Below, in pieces: positions 1 through 10,100 of a stretch of DNA of 64,000 bases (its first letter is position 1; the number at the start of each line of letters is the position of its first letter). Below the pieces are notes generated by a model. That model ran no database searches. It was not told where the DNA came from and was given only the letters and a program-made list of their open reading frames with translations. A program made the translations under genes and the position numbers. Source of the DNA: Dendrolimus kikuchii (lineage: Eukaryota > Arthropoda > Insecta > Lepidoptera > Lasiocampidae); assembly GCA_019925095.2 (NCBI GenBank), contig JAHHIN020000030.1:2260501-2324500 (forward strand), read 5' to 3'.

Positions 1-1086
1 TGCTATTTTATAATAACACATACAGAAATTAACGACACTTTCTTTGCATCAAATCCCACAGCGAATTATTCTACTAATATGCAGTTAAATACGATTTATT
101 GTATTGTAAACTATACATAAACAAGAGGAGTAGGGTGACAAGCTTCTTATTCTTAAAAATTGGTCTAAAGATAAAAACTTCATGTTTAAGTTATAGTCTT
201 GGCGTAACTTTTAATCTACGTAATGAAGATCCAAGATTTTAAAACATTGTGAATTAAATGAGCAAAATGATTTATTAAAAACAGTTTATAGCCTAATTTT
301 GGACATTTCTACTATTTTTATTTCTATTTAGTTTCCCTATCCAAACAAGAGGAATGCTTGGTTATCTGTAGTACACTTAAAGGGAAAATTTTATGAATCT
401 GCGAAGATTTGTAGTCTTCATTTTAAGAATGCCGACTATAACTAGCAGGCCAGGTTGTCTGCTAAAAGATGCTGTACCATTCTACTCATATCAATTGTGT
501 AAATGTTGCAATGTGGTGGTAAGTGTTGGATAAGAACATTTGTGATCTTTATAGTATATATTATTATGTTTTTATGAAAAATGTATACCTCTATAAATCA
601 TTTTTAATTTCAGGATTGTGTTAATGTCCCGTCAACTTCATGGACTCAATCACATACAGCTGTCAATGATAATGTTCCCCTAATGCTATTTCCAAAACAA
701 GATATTGTAAGTGAAGAAACTTTTATATTAGCAAATTATCTTATTAGATAGACGGTATTCTGTGAATTACATTTTTGTAAGTTTCCACTCATGAAAATAA
801 AAACAATGAAAGTCAAATCTTCATTGGACATTTTTGACTCTAAATTAATTTTCGACAGGATATTGAAAATTAACCACCATACAAACGGCGTGCTTTGAAA
901 GATTTTAATATTCAAGTAAACTTCAAGACATCACGTGAACAATCTTTAGAGAAAACTAGAAAAATATTGCAGCAAAAGGTGAAGAGACAAGAGCGAAAAA
1001 TTAGTGATACGATATCGCTCATAAATGTGGTCCAGGATTATACATCACAGTCTGAAATTGAAAATATTTTGCGAAGTTACTGCTAA
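1..1086 (+). pseudogene. THAP-domain pseudogene, copy 1 (5' end outside window)
   Basis: This is the degraded twin of the locus at 51274..52527. Exon-like blocks are about 332..518 (second half of the THAP zinc finger, with CSLHF), 614..706 and 859..1086 (a lysine-rich, coiled-coil-like tail). THAP fingers bind DNA and occur in host regulators and in P-element-type transposases. Against copy 2 it has lost four bases just after the acceptor, near 337. It shares with copy 2 the frameshift after CSLHFKNADY and the TAA just before PPYKRRALKDF. The first exon lies before the window. It is called a pseudogene because both lesions fall in otherwise conserved coding sequence. Confidence 0.6.
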
Positions 1087-2153
1087 TATTTGTGAAAAAT
1101 TTCAGAAAGTTAGTAGAGTAAACAAGAAAAAAAATTACATATAGTGTTGAAATCAAAGCTTTTGCATTGACTTTGCACTTTTATTCGCCGAAAGCATACA
1201 ACTTTTGAAGAAAAATAAGTCTATCTGTTTCTTGATCAGCACTTATATATAACCTACCTTGTGAACATAGGGTTAACGGTTTTGCAGCGAAGGGTTCCTA
1301 ACACTAGATGATTACGATTTATGGCCAATATTATATGTTTTATTCATTTAATAAATTTTATTAATTTTCACTATATAAATTCTTTTATTCCATATCCCGC
1401 TCAATGCTTCGGCTTCGGTATGTCATTCCTAGACCTTTGAATCAGGGGGTGAGCGTCACATATTCTATCAATTAAGTCTAGAAATAGCAAAAACTAATTG
1501 TAATTTTATTTACCGAAAATCTCTATTGTTGATTATTATAAATAATTAGAAGTTTTAAAAATTATAAAGTTTTAAATAAATAAGTAATCCTAAAGTTTCG
1601 ACAATCATGTTTGGTATCGACATTTGGGTAGATATTTTCTAAAGAATATCTATCAGACAGTAAGACGAGGTACTGAACAATGTAATCCGTATCCTCGTAT
1701 AAAAAGTATAGAGGGATGACATGTTTGTTACAAAATTAAATAAAAAAAACCCAACAAAAAAGAAAAGTAAACATTTAAAAAGTCGAAAATAATTAATTCG
1801 ATAGAGATTGGCACGATAAGGTTTGCTGCGGGTTTGCGGGATACAAAAATTGTATCCGAATTGGTTGACTCGTTCAAGAGATACGGTGCCGCAGACAGAC
1901 AACGGTCAAACTTATAATTTCTCTTTTTTCGTCGGGGGTTAAAAAATGGCAGCTATCAGGTTTTTGTTAATTGTTAAGCAAAATCAGTCATGGCAAACGT
2001 GATACAAAAACGAAAAGTAATTTATTATCCATATTTTTAAAAGAAAGTATTGTCACCCTAAAGAAAGAGATAAAAGACATAAGTGACGTCATTCAAGGAC
2101 AAATTATTGGTCTTCAGTTAGGTATTCGGAACGAAATCTCCATTGTGTATAAG
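1..2153 (+). repeat. Direct long duplication, copy 1
   Basis: This block is nearly identical, in the same orientation, to 51404..53635. It carries the THAP pseudogene, about 800 bp of AT-rich 3' sequence and a short open stretch at 1971..2153. Similarity stops abruptly after GTGTATAAGCTT in both copies. The left boundary lies outside the window. No terminal inverted repeat was seen, so a segmental duplication and a large non-autonomous transposon both remain possible. Confidence 0.8.
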
Positions 2154-2347
2154 CTTCTTGGTTGGAGCCATTAATACCAAAAATAGAAATAGAATATGTT
2201 GTGAAGTGAACTTGTGATTACATTCCAGAATTCCACTTTCCCAAACAGATGCCATAATTTATTAAAATTGATAATTGTTATAGGTGTTTTATTACTATAT
2301 CTCAATTTCTTGATGAATGATATCGGCATTGTGCTTTGAAAACATTC

Positions 2348-5052
2348 ATGGCACGTACAAGAGCATCAGTCGGTGCTAAAGGTATGTATACCCATCTAAA
2401 TATTTTTAATCTCAACTCTTATACTGTATAAATTTAATATATCTTCATTTAAATACAGAGCGCCTCTTTTAGTGCAAAACTCAAGGTCAGAAGTTCTTGC
2501 TTGTTCTTACAATATTTGTGTAAACTAATAACTTCTAAAATAACTCGTGATTTTTGAGACTACTGAAGGTTTTTATGTTACATATAAAATTTCAGTGGCA
2601 TCAGGTAAAAGCAGCAAAGCAAGATGTAGCACCCCTCCACCACCACCTTCAAGAACTAATACTGGTTCAGGTAACTGCAGAATCAAATATTGTTGAACTA
2701 GCATAACGACAATATTGTTAGTTAGTGATTTGCAACGGCAGTACCAAAAAAACTCAGTTCAACTAAAGAAATTTTCACTTCATAAATATAGAAACTGTTA
2801 TGTAAAGCAAGTTTTAAAAATCATGTAGTTTCAAAGTTAAAATACCATTAGTCACATACCTAAATTGTTATTTAGTACCAAGCTGATTCATAATAAGGCT
2901 GCACTTTGCCACAGAGGGGTACCATACGCCTTATATATATAGCCACTAGACCTAACATTTGGGTTAGGAAACAAGTTGTTAGGGTTCACAAACAAGTTAT
3001 GAATGAATAATGGGAAAAACAAAAATACATTCGACGAACAAGGTTATGCCACCTTTGTTGATAACAAAGTGTGATTTGTGTTTAGGAATACACTTAAGCT
3101 TAATATATGAACTTAGGTTAGGTTAGACTTTAAACCAAAGTACTGAAATTACGTGCCACGTTGTTTGTCTGAGATGGACTCCTAAACTACTTGACGGATT
3201 TTAATCAAATTTGCACACCGTGTGCAGTTTGATCCGACTTGAAAGATAGGATAGCTTACATTTGGACCCGGTAGGTGGCACTGGAATCGGGTACTAAATT
3301 TTATTTCTTCAGGGCAGAACAATGTCTGCCGGGACAGCTAGTATTACATACATACATACATACATAACTTCACGCCAGTTCCCTTGCGGGGTAGGCACGA
3401 ACAACAGAGTGCCATTTAGGCCCGTTCTTACACACCTCACTTGCTTCTTTGACATTCATAACTCTTGTCATGCACACTCGTCTGTTCTTAAGGCTCCTGA
3501 CATCACCCTCCGCTAGTACACGATCAATTTGATCATGGAAGGTGTGTCGTGGCCTTCCACGACTTCTGCATCCATCCACTTTTGCATTGTATATCTGTTT
3601 AGTCATTCTTTCATCATGCATTCTTTCCACATGCCTGACCACTGGAGCATTCCTTTCCTTACCTTCACCCCGACACTCTCTTTCAGACCAACTCTCTTTC
3701 TTACTTCGGTATTACGAACAGCTGTTATATATGTATTTTCCGTGTGGGTTTATCGGTATAAATATACATATATGTGGGTTAAAAATAAAAGATTAGAGAC
3801 ATGAGTACTTTGCTTTATTCTTTCACTTCTCCTATTTAGGGAGCCAGACACATGAGTAGAAAATAGGTACCTCCTAGTACATTACACTCTAAAGAAGTTA
3901 ACACTGACTTGCTAACGAAACCCGACACAGGGGAAGACTACTGGGTCGACACCCTGGTCGTCTGACTCCAGACTAATGGACCGATGTCCGAGATGAAAGC
4001 TCAGGGAATGTGGGTTACCTAGTCGGTTCCTAACAGTGAAATATGCCGCCTTGAAACGAATAGTTATTTTGAGAAATTAGTATAAATTATTTAACGAATG
4101 AAGACGAAGATTATGGGCGCCATCCAGGGTCGCGAAGCCTGGAGCAGATACCCCGACGCTCTGCAAGGCTGCCGGCGTCGGTGGCCACGTGACACGTAGA
4201 GGATAATGAAGGTGATGGTTGGACGGCCAAAGGTGACCGAACGCGTGGGCTGTGAGGATGCCCACACGTGGCAGCGCGAGGCTCGGTGGCTCTCACGTGA
4301 TTTGTGGGGAAAATACCCCCCACGTGGCTTGTGAGGCACGATGCCCTCACGTGGCTGATGAGGCACGATGCCCCCACGTGGCTGATGAGGCTGGTGAGGA
4401 AAATGGCCCTCACGTGGCTGATGAGGCTGGTGAGGAAAAGGCCCTCACGTGGCTGGTGAGGCTGGTGAGGAAAATGCCCTCACGTGGCTCCCTGGAATCG
4501 ATACGGTAATCCAGTGAGCACACCTATTGCAACGCTATTACAATCACGGTTGGGGAAATGAGAATTATGACAAAGGGGGATTCTTGAACCTAACCAATCT
4601 AGACAATATAGAAGCCCTAATATGCTTACCTAAAAAGGGTTAGAAAGGTACTGCCGCCTAGTTAATGGAGATGAGCCTCGCCAGACCTTCGGGCGGTCGG
4701 CTTGGGAGTCTTCTTCCACTGAATCTAAACCAAAATGTCACAAACTAATATGTGTCTCACTTGTATGAAGTCGAAAGGCTGAAGAGAGCGGCGCAGGGCG
4801 CGCAGCGGTATTTAAGCGCGCGAGGCGAGAGGCGCGCGGGGTGCAACGGCGCACATATAAGTGGCGTGGTTGTCCCTGAGGGGTGTGAGGTGAGGGAGGA
4901 CGAATCTAATGGAGATATCGCGGAGTGACATCGCGTGATTTCTAGTGACTAAATTAAGGAGGTTATGCGGTGTTAATACAACCGATTTAAGAAGTTCATT
5001 ATGTTGATGTTGCCAGGCTGATAAAGCCAAATTTGCAACGTCACACAGCTAG

Positions 5053-5095
<43 letters not shown>

Positions 5096-5124
5096 GTATA
5101 TATATATATATATATATATTGTAT

Positions 5125-5196
<72 letters not shown>

Positions 5197-5211
5197 TATA
5201 CATATATATAT

Positions 5212-5300
<89 letters not shown>

Positions 5301-7782
5301 TATATATATTTATATATATATATATATTGGTGTACCCACCTACTCTTCACGCCAGCGACGTGAGCGTCGGCACCACCCCTAGCCCTGCATGACCCTTTAG
5401 GGCATTACCGCCACAAAAAGCAGAATGACAGCCAAAGCAATAAACCTCACCCAACACTCTTTATTTTTCTTTCTCATTTTTTAATAATTTATATCTTTTA
5501 TTATACCACTTGCCCGTTTTATGTCGCGAGACGCTACAATATTTACGAATTTCTTTCCTACGAATCATTTATCAGAATAAAAGTATCCTAAGTGTTGACA
5601 TATTAAACAATTTTTCAGGAAGCTCAGATCGGTCTTCTCGTAGTACAGGCGGCAACCCGGTGTGTCCGAGAGAGACTCCCAAATGGCAGAAGCCTATCAC
5701 CAACTTCTTCATCACAATGGAGACAAATGGAGATAAGAAAGATACATCTGACACAGAAGATAAAGATACGTGTGACACAGAAGATAAGAAAGATACACAT
5801 GACACAGAAGTTTCACCGGTTGGTGAGTTATTTCATCTATAATATTCTAAATATACCATGTCTGTACATTGAAACTATTTAAAAAAATTAAATAGACAAT
5901 AAAAACGAAGGAGAACTCAATGCATTTTTTTTACATTTCTTCTCTATTTGTCTGTTTGCCAGGTGGTAGGGCATTTGCCCGACTGGATGGCTACCACCCC
6001 TGGTCTAAGGTATGTCGCCAAAACAACCTTGAGTTGTGTTCCGACATCAGTGACCAGGTTCCAGTCTCCCTTAAGAGAGCAGCAGTGCATTTGTAGCAAA
6101 TTTGGTGTTGCAATTGTCCATAGGCGATGGTAACCGCTTTCCATCAAGTGGGCCGTCTGCCTGTCTGCTGATCTCCTGCAATAAAAAAATCACGTAAAAA
6201 CTACTGGGCCGATTTTGATGCGGTTTTCGCTAATTAACAGCAAATTCTTTGATTTAAAATCTATGCTACTTTTTTCTGGCAATTATTTAAAATGGCCAGG
6301 TAAAATAAACGAATTCCAATGTGTTTTTTTTTAATGGTTGATAGCAAATTTAATATAATAAAATGTTTGATATTTTTTATTCCGGGAATCCCGCGAGCGG
6401 TTTATAATTGTTCAGATGCATAAAAAATAGAATATTTCAATACAGTTTTCACTAAAATGATAGCTTATTTGTCTTTAAATGCTGCTGTATTTTGTGTCCC
6501 GGGAACCTTGCGGGTATATTAAGTCAAGCGTGGAAGAAATCGCGTGCATATCCTAGTATTTCACTGTTTACATCAATGAATAAATGTATTATTAACTAGT
6601 GCAATAAAGACAACTAGACTCAAACATTTCATATTTATTAATAAAGCTATTAATAGGCACTAGTGGTCGCCCATGCTCGAAATTCAACCATAATAATTTG
6701 TTATCAAAGACTATACTTCTATAATCACAGATTTCCCCAGTGACAATAAACAAAAGAGTATATATGCGTGTGTGTCAAATACATGGTAGATAGATAGATA
6801 ACACTTTATTGTACACCAATACAAATATGAACTTAGAGACTAAAATTATATCTAGTTATGTACAAAGGGCGGTGTTGTCGCTAAAAAGCGATCGCTTCCA
6901 GACCACCCCAGGAATGAATTGAGATGATAATGGCGATGGTGGTATACCTAATATATAGTACGAACTACTTACATTTTAATAATAAACACATAAATGAGAT
7001 ATATATAAATACATAAAATTATGCAGAAATTTTATATATTATATAGATATATACTTAATATACATATCTACAAAATATAAAATATTTTATGTATATATAA
7101 ATGTATGTGTTATGGTAGTGTGTGTAATGTTTTTTTTATTGAATTAATGTCTTTTTTATGCATAATTTTAAAGAAATATTAATTATTAGCATTCTGCACT
7201 CCTCTATATAAACTACTAGCTATCCCGGCAGACGTTGTTCTGCCCTGAAGAAATAAAATTTAGAACCCGATTGCAGCGCCACCTACCGGGTCCAAATGTA
7301 AGCTATCCTATCTTTCAAGTCGGATCAAATTGCAAATGGTGTGCAAATTTGATTAAAATCGGTCAAGTAGTTTAGGAGTCCATCGCGGACAAACAATGTG
7401 ACACGTAATTTATATATATTAAGATAAGTGTGCGAAATTTCATACTCGTCCGTCTGCGAAATTTTCGTAAAAAGGAGTACACGTATTAATTAATAGATGT
7501 ACTTTTTTTGCAGCTGGCAACTCTAAACCAAAACGTAATGTAATAGAATCTGATTCAGAAGAAGAAGTTGAAACAACAAAGAATCAAGTTTTAGACGAAA
7601 CAATCGAATTAGAACCTCTAAATGGAGAGGATAGCCATAAAATAGAGGATTATTACCCCAAAAATGAGGATAAGAAGAAGAGTCCGGAGAAAAGTATGGA
7701 AAAAGAGAATAGAAAGGAGAAGAGAGATAGAGAAGATGATGAGGTGCAGGTTAGGAAGAGAGTTAAACTTTGTGATAATTAA
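2348..7782 (+). CDS. PCLAF: PCLAF/PAF15-like PCNA-associated factor, four exons
   Basis: Exons are 2348..2381, 2596..2670, 5619..5822 and 7514..7782, joined by three phase-1 GT-AG introns into a 193-residue protein. Residues 1-11 ([11 protein letters not shown]) resemble the histone H3 tail, as in vertebrate PAF15. Residues 47-59 ([13 protein letters not shown]) match the family signature. They run directly into a canonical PIP box, Q60-KPITNFF, which should bind the PCNA clamp. An acidic repeat of DTEDK type follows, then a charged tail with a KEN box at 168-170, a known APC/C degron. PAF15 acts in the nucleus in replication and damage bypass. The order of H3-like tail, PIP box and KEN box is that of the vertebrate protein, although this one is longer. 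Introns 2 and 3 are full of repeats. Orthology is inferred from motifs; the splice model is not confirmed by transcripts. Confidence 0.85.
3150..3342 (+). repeat. Retroelement-tail repeat, copy 1
   Basis: About 190 bp ending in GGACAGCTAGT. It contains the common insect phrase 'ACTACTTGACGGATTTTAAT' (the target text of a retroelement 3' tail). The same sequence lies inverted at 7213..7412. Both copies are in introns of the PCLAF-like gene. Family assignment (RTE-like or SINE) is inferred. Confidence 0.6.
3343..3660 (-). mobile_element. Non-LTR retrotransposon 3' end (ORF2 C-terminus)
   Basis: On the minus strand 3642..3370 codes for the last ~90 residues of a LINE ORF2. It has a [10 protein letters not shown] motif and [14 protein letters not shown], typical of the post-RT tail of these elements, and stops after YPARELA. 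A CATA-type simple tail follows at about 3345..3366. It is severely 5'-truncated. Related tails occur at 40344..40552 (plus) and 48612..48775 (minus). The clade is not certain. Confidence 0.7.
3661..4180. other. Intron 2 sequence, no gene seen
   Basis: AT-rich sequence, then from about 3840 a more GC-balanced block with no supported ORF on either strand. Its sharp change of composition suggests an unidentified repeat that continues into the CACGTG array. Confidence 0.4.
4186..4490 (+). repeat. Minisatellite of CACGTG-bearing units
   Basis: CACGTG begins at 4186, 4265, 4294, 4321, 4348, 4375, 4411, 4446 and 4481: nine E-box palindromes in 300 bp. Spacing is 29, 27, 27, 27, then 36, 35, 35. 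The short unit reads CACGTGGCTGATGAGGCACG; the longer unit adds a GGCTGGTGAGGAAAA segment. It lies in intron 2 of the PCLAF-like gene. Open frames through it are repeat artefacts. Confidence 0.9.
4500..5053. other. GC-rich block with TATA-like motifs, no ORF supported
   Basis: Around 4785..4860 the sequence is very rich in GCGC and holds TATTTAAG and ACATATAAG boxes, which could be a promoter remnant of an element or an LTR-like piece. No matching second copy was found in the window. Confidence 0.3.
5054..5331. repeat. (TA)n microsatellite with interspersed TATTGTATA
   Basis: Almost pure TA dinucleotide for about 280 bp, broken at intervals by TTGTATA. All open frames here (poly-Ile-Tyr) are composition artefacts. 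Being self-complementary it can form cruciforms and is a likely assembly weak point. Confidence 0.95.
5955..6188 (+). repeat. SINE-like interspersed repeat, copy 1
   Basis: A block with CAGGTGGTAGGGCATTTGCC at the start and CCGCTTTCCATCAAGTGGGC near the end, then an A-rich tail. The same family is at 29597..29815 (plus) and 38285..38480 (minus). It lies in intron 3 of the PCLAF-like gene. The family name is not asserted; it could also be a LINE 3' UTR. Confidence 0.65.
6189..6784 (+). other. Decayed retroelement tail and AT-rich intron
   Basis: Starts with 'AAACTACTGGGCCGATTTTG', a phrase typical of insect retroelement 3' ends, followed by AT-rich sequence with CCCGCGAGCGG and CCTTGCGGG islets. 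No coding sequence is supported. Confidence 0.35.
6785..6915 (+). repeat. TAGA microsatellite plus 'CTTTATTGTACAC' repeat
   Basis: Four TAGA units lead into ACTTTATTGTACACCAATAC and then a conserved GCGATCGCTTCCAGACCACC end. A related CTTTATTGTACAC start is found at 59598, so this is a second dispersed short repeat. Confidence 0.5.
7213..7412 (-). repeat. Retroelement-tail repeat, inverted copy 2
   Basis: Inverse complement of 3150..3342 with several differences. It begins ACTAGCTATCCCGGCAGACG and ends ACACGTAATTTATA. Together with copy 1 it brackets 3.9 kb that includes PCLAF exon 3. Confidence 0.6.
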
Positions 7783-7846
7783 ATTAGTTGTTTTAGATAT
7801 TAATAGCGGCAGACCGCGACTTTGTTTGAGTCTTGTAAATTAACAA

Positions 7847-7852
7847 AATAAA
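7847..7852 (+). promoter_or_regulatory. Polyadenylation signal of the PCLAF-like gene
   Basis: AATAAA lies 65 bases after the stop codon of the PCLAF-like terminal exon, in a short AT-rich 3' flank before a GC-rich tandem repeat starts. It fits a short 3' UTR. Confidence 0.5.
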
Positions 7853-7862
7853 TACAACCGGC

Positions 7863-8190
7863 AACGATATCTTCCCGCCTTTGGAACGCACACATGGCGA
7901 TGACTCGTGTTGGTCCTTTCGCCCCGCGCGTGTCTTTTGCTTTTGTTCTAGCAATTCAGAATGTGGATATAACCGTCAACGACGTCAGCCCGCCTTTGGA
8001 TCCACTCCGGCGATGCCGCGTTTTTCCTTTCACCCCGCGTGCGACTTCGTGTGCGCTTGTTCTGAGAATTCGTAATTTAGATATAACCGTCAACGACGTC
8101 TGCTCGCCTTTGAATTTTATACGTTTATACGCCTCTCCTCATCCCCGCACGCGACTTCGTTGGCGTTTGTGTTAAGAATTCGCAATATTG
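7863..8190 (+). repeat. GC-rich tandem repeat, about 115 bp x 3
   Basis: CCCGCCTTTGGA recurs at about 7874 and 7989 and, as CTCGCCTTTGAA, at 8103. GTCAACGACGTC precedes the later two copies, and a CCCCGCGYGCGACTTCGT-like block lies in each unit. The array lies just after the PCLAF-like polyadenylation signal. The open frames crossing it are repeat artefacts. Confidence 0.75.
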
Positions 8191-8621
8191 TCACAAATAA
8201 TACGCGTCATCGCCTGACACCACGTTATGATTCATATAAATAACATTTCCATATATGTATTTATAAATTACAGTCTGTGTTATTCTGATGTATAAGCTAT
8301 TCCTACGAAGTTTCATCAGAATTCATACACTAGTTTTTACGTGAAAGATTAACAAACACCCACCCATCACAAACTTTCTCTTTTATAATATTAAATAGTA
8401 TATTTTTTTATAAACAGACCTACATTGTTGACACTTTAATATTAGTATGTAAGAAGAATATTGGAAAGTGACAGGTGTCGTTTAGGAATCCACACGTGTT
8501 TGCGAAAGTTGTTCTCAATTTTTTAAGTTTTTCTGTTACCCTGCTTTTTGTGTTGTCTTTTTTTGTGTTGGTGGTGGTAAATAAGTATCCTGTAATTAGT
8601 GGTAAGTTATTTTTATTATAA

Positions 8622-10100
8622 ATGTCGCAGTCAGTGGGCGAGAAGGTTCCCCCCGATAGGGGGAGGAATTCTCTGGACACGCAGATGGCTGAATTAACGG
8701 CCATGTGTCAACCTGCTGAGAAACTTGTAGCTAAACGCCGCATTATTCCTTCAAAAGAGATTCCTGAAAAAAGAGCCCCTGCCCTACCAGCTTCAGCGTC
8801 AGCTCAACATTCTTTCACCCTACCGGGCTATGAGCCTACTACTGACGTCAAGTATAACGAGACGGACTTAGGCCCATTTGTTGTTCATGTGTCGCGTCTT
8901 GAATCTGACCCTACTTCCTCCACTGTTGGCATGCGAGCATTGAAAATAGCTCAGATCATTTATAATAATAAAGTCCCTGGTGTAGAAGAAATTAAAAACT
9001 TAGGTAGAAACAAACTTTCTGTTATTTTTAAGACTTTCAATGATGCTAATGCTTTATTGTCTAATCCTATCCTTGCTTCTAATAAATTATCAGCATCTAT
9101 CCCCCGCTTCCAAGTCACCCGCATGGGTGTAATTCGTCAAATTCCCCTTGAATGGACCTTAGAAGATGTAGTTTCCTGGTCGGAATGCCGCCCAGATCCA
9201 TGCCTAATCATCAAAGCTCGTAGGCTTAATAAAAAGAAACGAGTGGACGGAATAACTACCTGGGAACCCACTGGAACAATTGTCCTTACCTTTTTAGGTC
9301 AAAAATTACCTTCCCATGTCTATTGTTGTCACTACTCTCTTCCTGTTTATAGATACACCCTCCCTACCATCCAATGCTTAAAGTGCTGTAGATTCGGTCA
9401 TATCAGAGAACAATGTAGATCTGATGCCCGTTGTGCAAGATGCGCCGGTCCTCATGATAGTTTGGCTTGCAATGTCTCAGATGATAAAATATCCTGTCTA
9501 TTTTGCTCTGGCCCCCATCCTGCCTCAGACTCCAAATGCCCTGAACATGCTAGGCAGAGAAATATTAAAATTATTATGTCTGAGGAGAATATCAGTTATT
9601 TGGAAGCCGAACGTCAATTTCCCAGAGTCCGCACTTCTTATGTGGACATTACTAATAGATCCCTTCCCCATAAACCTGTATATTGGAACTCTCACTCATC
9701 GAACCTTAATCCCTCCCATAGTCATGCTCAACCTATCCCCTCTCACTCAACGCATCTCACCCCTCATGCCCCATCATCTTCAACATCATATAGAAAAACT
9801 GTGATGGTCGAACGTCGACCTAAACCAGAACTAGGCAAGTCATTTGACCAACAAGCTCATGATAGTATTACATCCACCCCCGCCTATTCCCTCCCAAATG
9901 GATCTGCCCTTAGAAATAATTCAACTGGTACAATTTCCCCAAATGAAAATCTCGTAGAGCTCTTATCAATGACTCTTTTTAATATGTTCTCTAAATTTGG
10001 AGACATCTTACCGAACAATGTCTTAGAAACTATTTTGTCTGTTATCACTTCTCTCCTCAAGTCTAATTTAACAAATGGCCAACATCCTTCAATGGAATAG
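8622..10100 (+). CDS. LINE ORF1, gag-like zinc-knuckle protein
   Basis: 492 residues starting at an ATG (MSQSVGEKVPPDRG), a start shared with the inverted copy (MPQSVGENVPPDRG). The middle holds an RRM-like PRE_C2HC-type gag region. Cysteine knuckles follow: CLKCCRFGHIREQC at about 253-266, then CARCAGPHDSLAC and CLFCSGPHPASDSKC. The C-terminal third is rich in Ser, Pro and His and ends at an IASV-like hydrophobic patch. ORF1 proteins of this group bind the element RNA and act as a chaperone in the ribonucleoprotein. The frame is uninterrupted and overlaps the ORF2 start by 26 bp in a different frame, consistent with coupled translation. Confidence 0.88.
   Translation: MSQSVGEKVPPDRGRNSLDTQMAELTAMCQPAEKLVAKRRIIPSKEIPEKRAPALPASASAQHSFTLPGYEPTTDVKYNETDLGPFVVHVSRLESDPTSSTVGMRALKIAQIIYNNKVPGVEEIKNLGRNKLSVIFKTFNDANALLSNPILASNKLSASIPRFQVTRMGVIRQIPLEWTLEDVVSWSECRPDPCLIIKARRLNKKKRVDGITTWEPTGTIVLTFLGQKLPSHVYCCHYSLPVYRYTLPTIQCLKCCRFGHIREQCRSDARCARCAGPHDSLACNVSDDKISCLFCSGPHPASDSKCPEHARQRNIKIIMSEENISYLEAERQFPRVRTSYVDITNRSLPHKPVYWNSHSSNLNPSHSHAQPIPSHSTHLTPHAPSSSTSYRKTVMVERRPKPELGKSFDQQAHDSITSTPAYSLPNGSALRNNSTGTISPNENLVELLSMTLFNMFSKFGDILPNNVLETILSVITSLLKSNLTNGQHPSME

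Noticed and set aside
1639..1902. 87-codon minus-strand ORF, partly shared with 53192..53374
   Set aside because: It lies in the duplicated non-coding 3' part, differs by indels between copies and has no recognisable domain.
4186..4490. CRISPR-like spaced repeats
   Set aside because: The spacers are themselves repeated and the context is eukaryotic; it is a minisatellite.
4077..4509. Open frames across the CACGTG array on both strands
   Set aside because: Several frames stay open only because the repeat unit lacks stops; no protein features are present.
4973..5382. Open frames of 60-125 codons on both strands
   Set aside because: They are Ile-Tyr repeats produced by the TA microsatellite.
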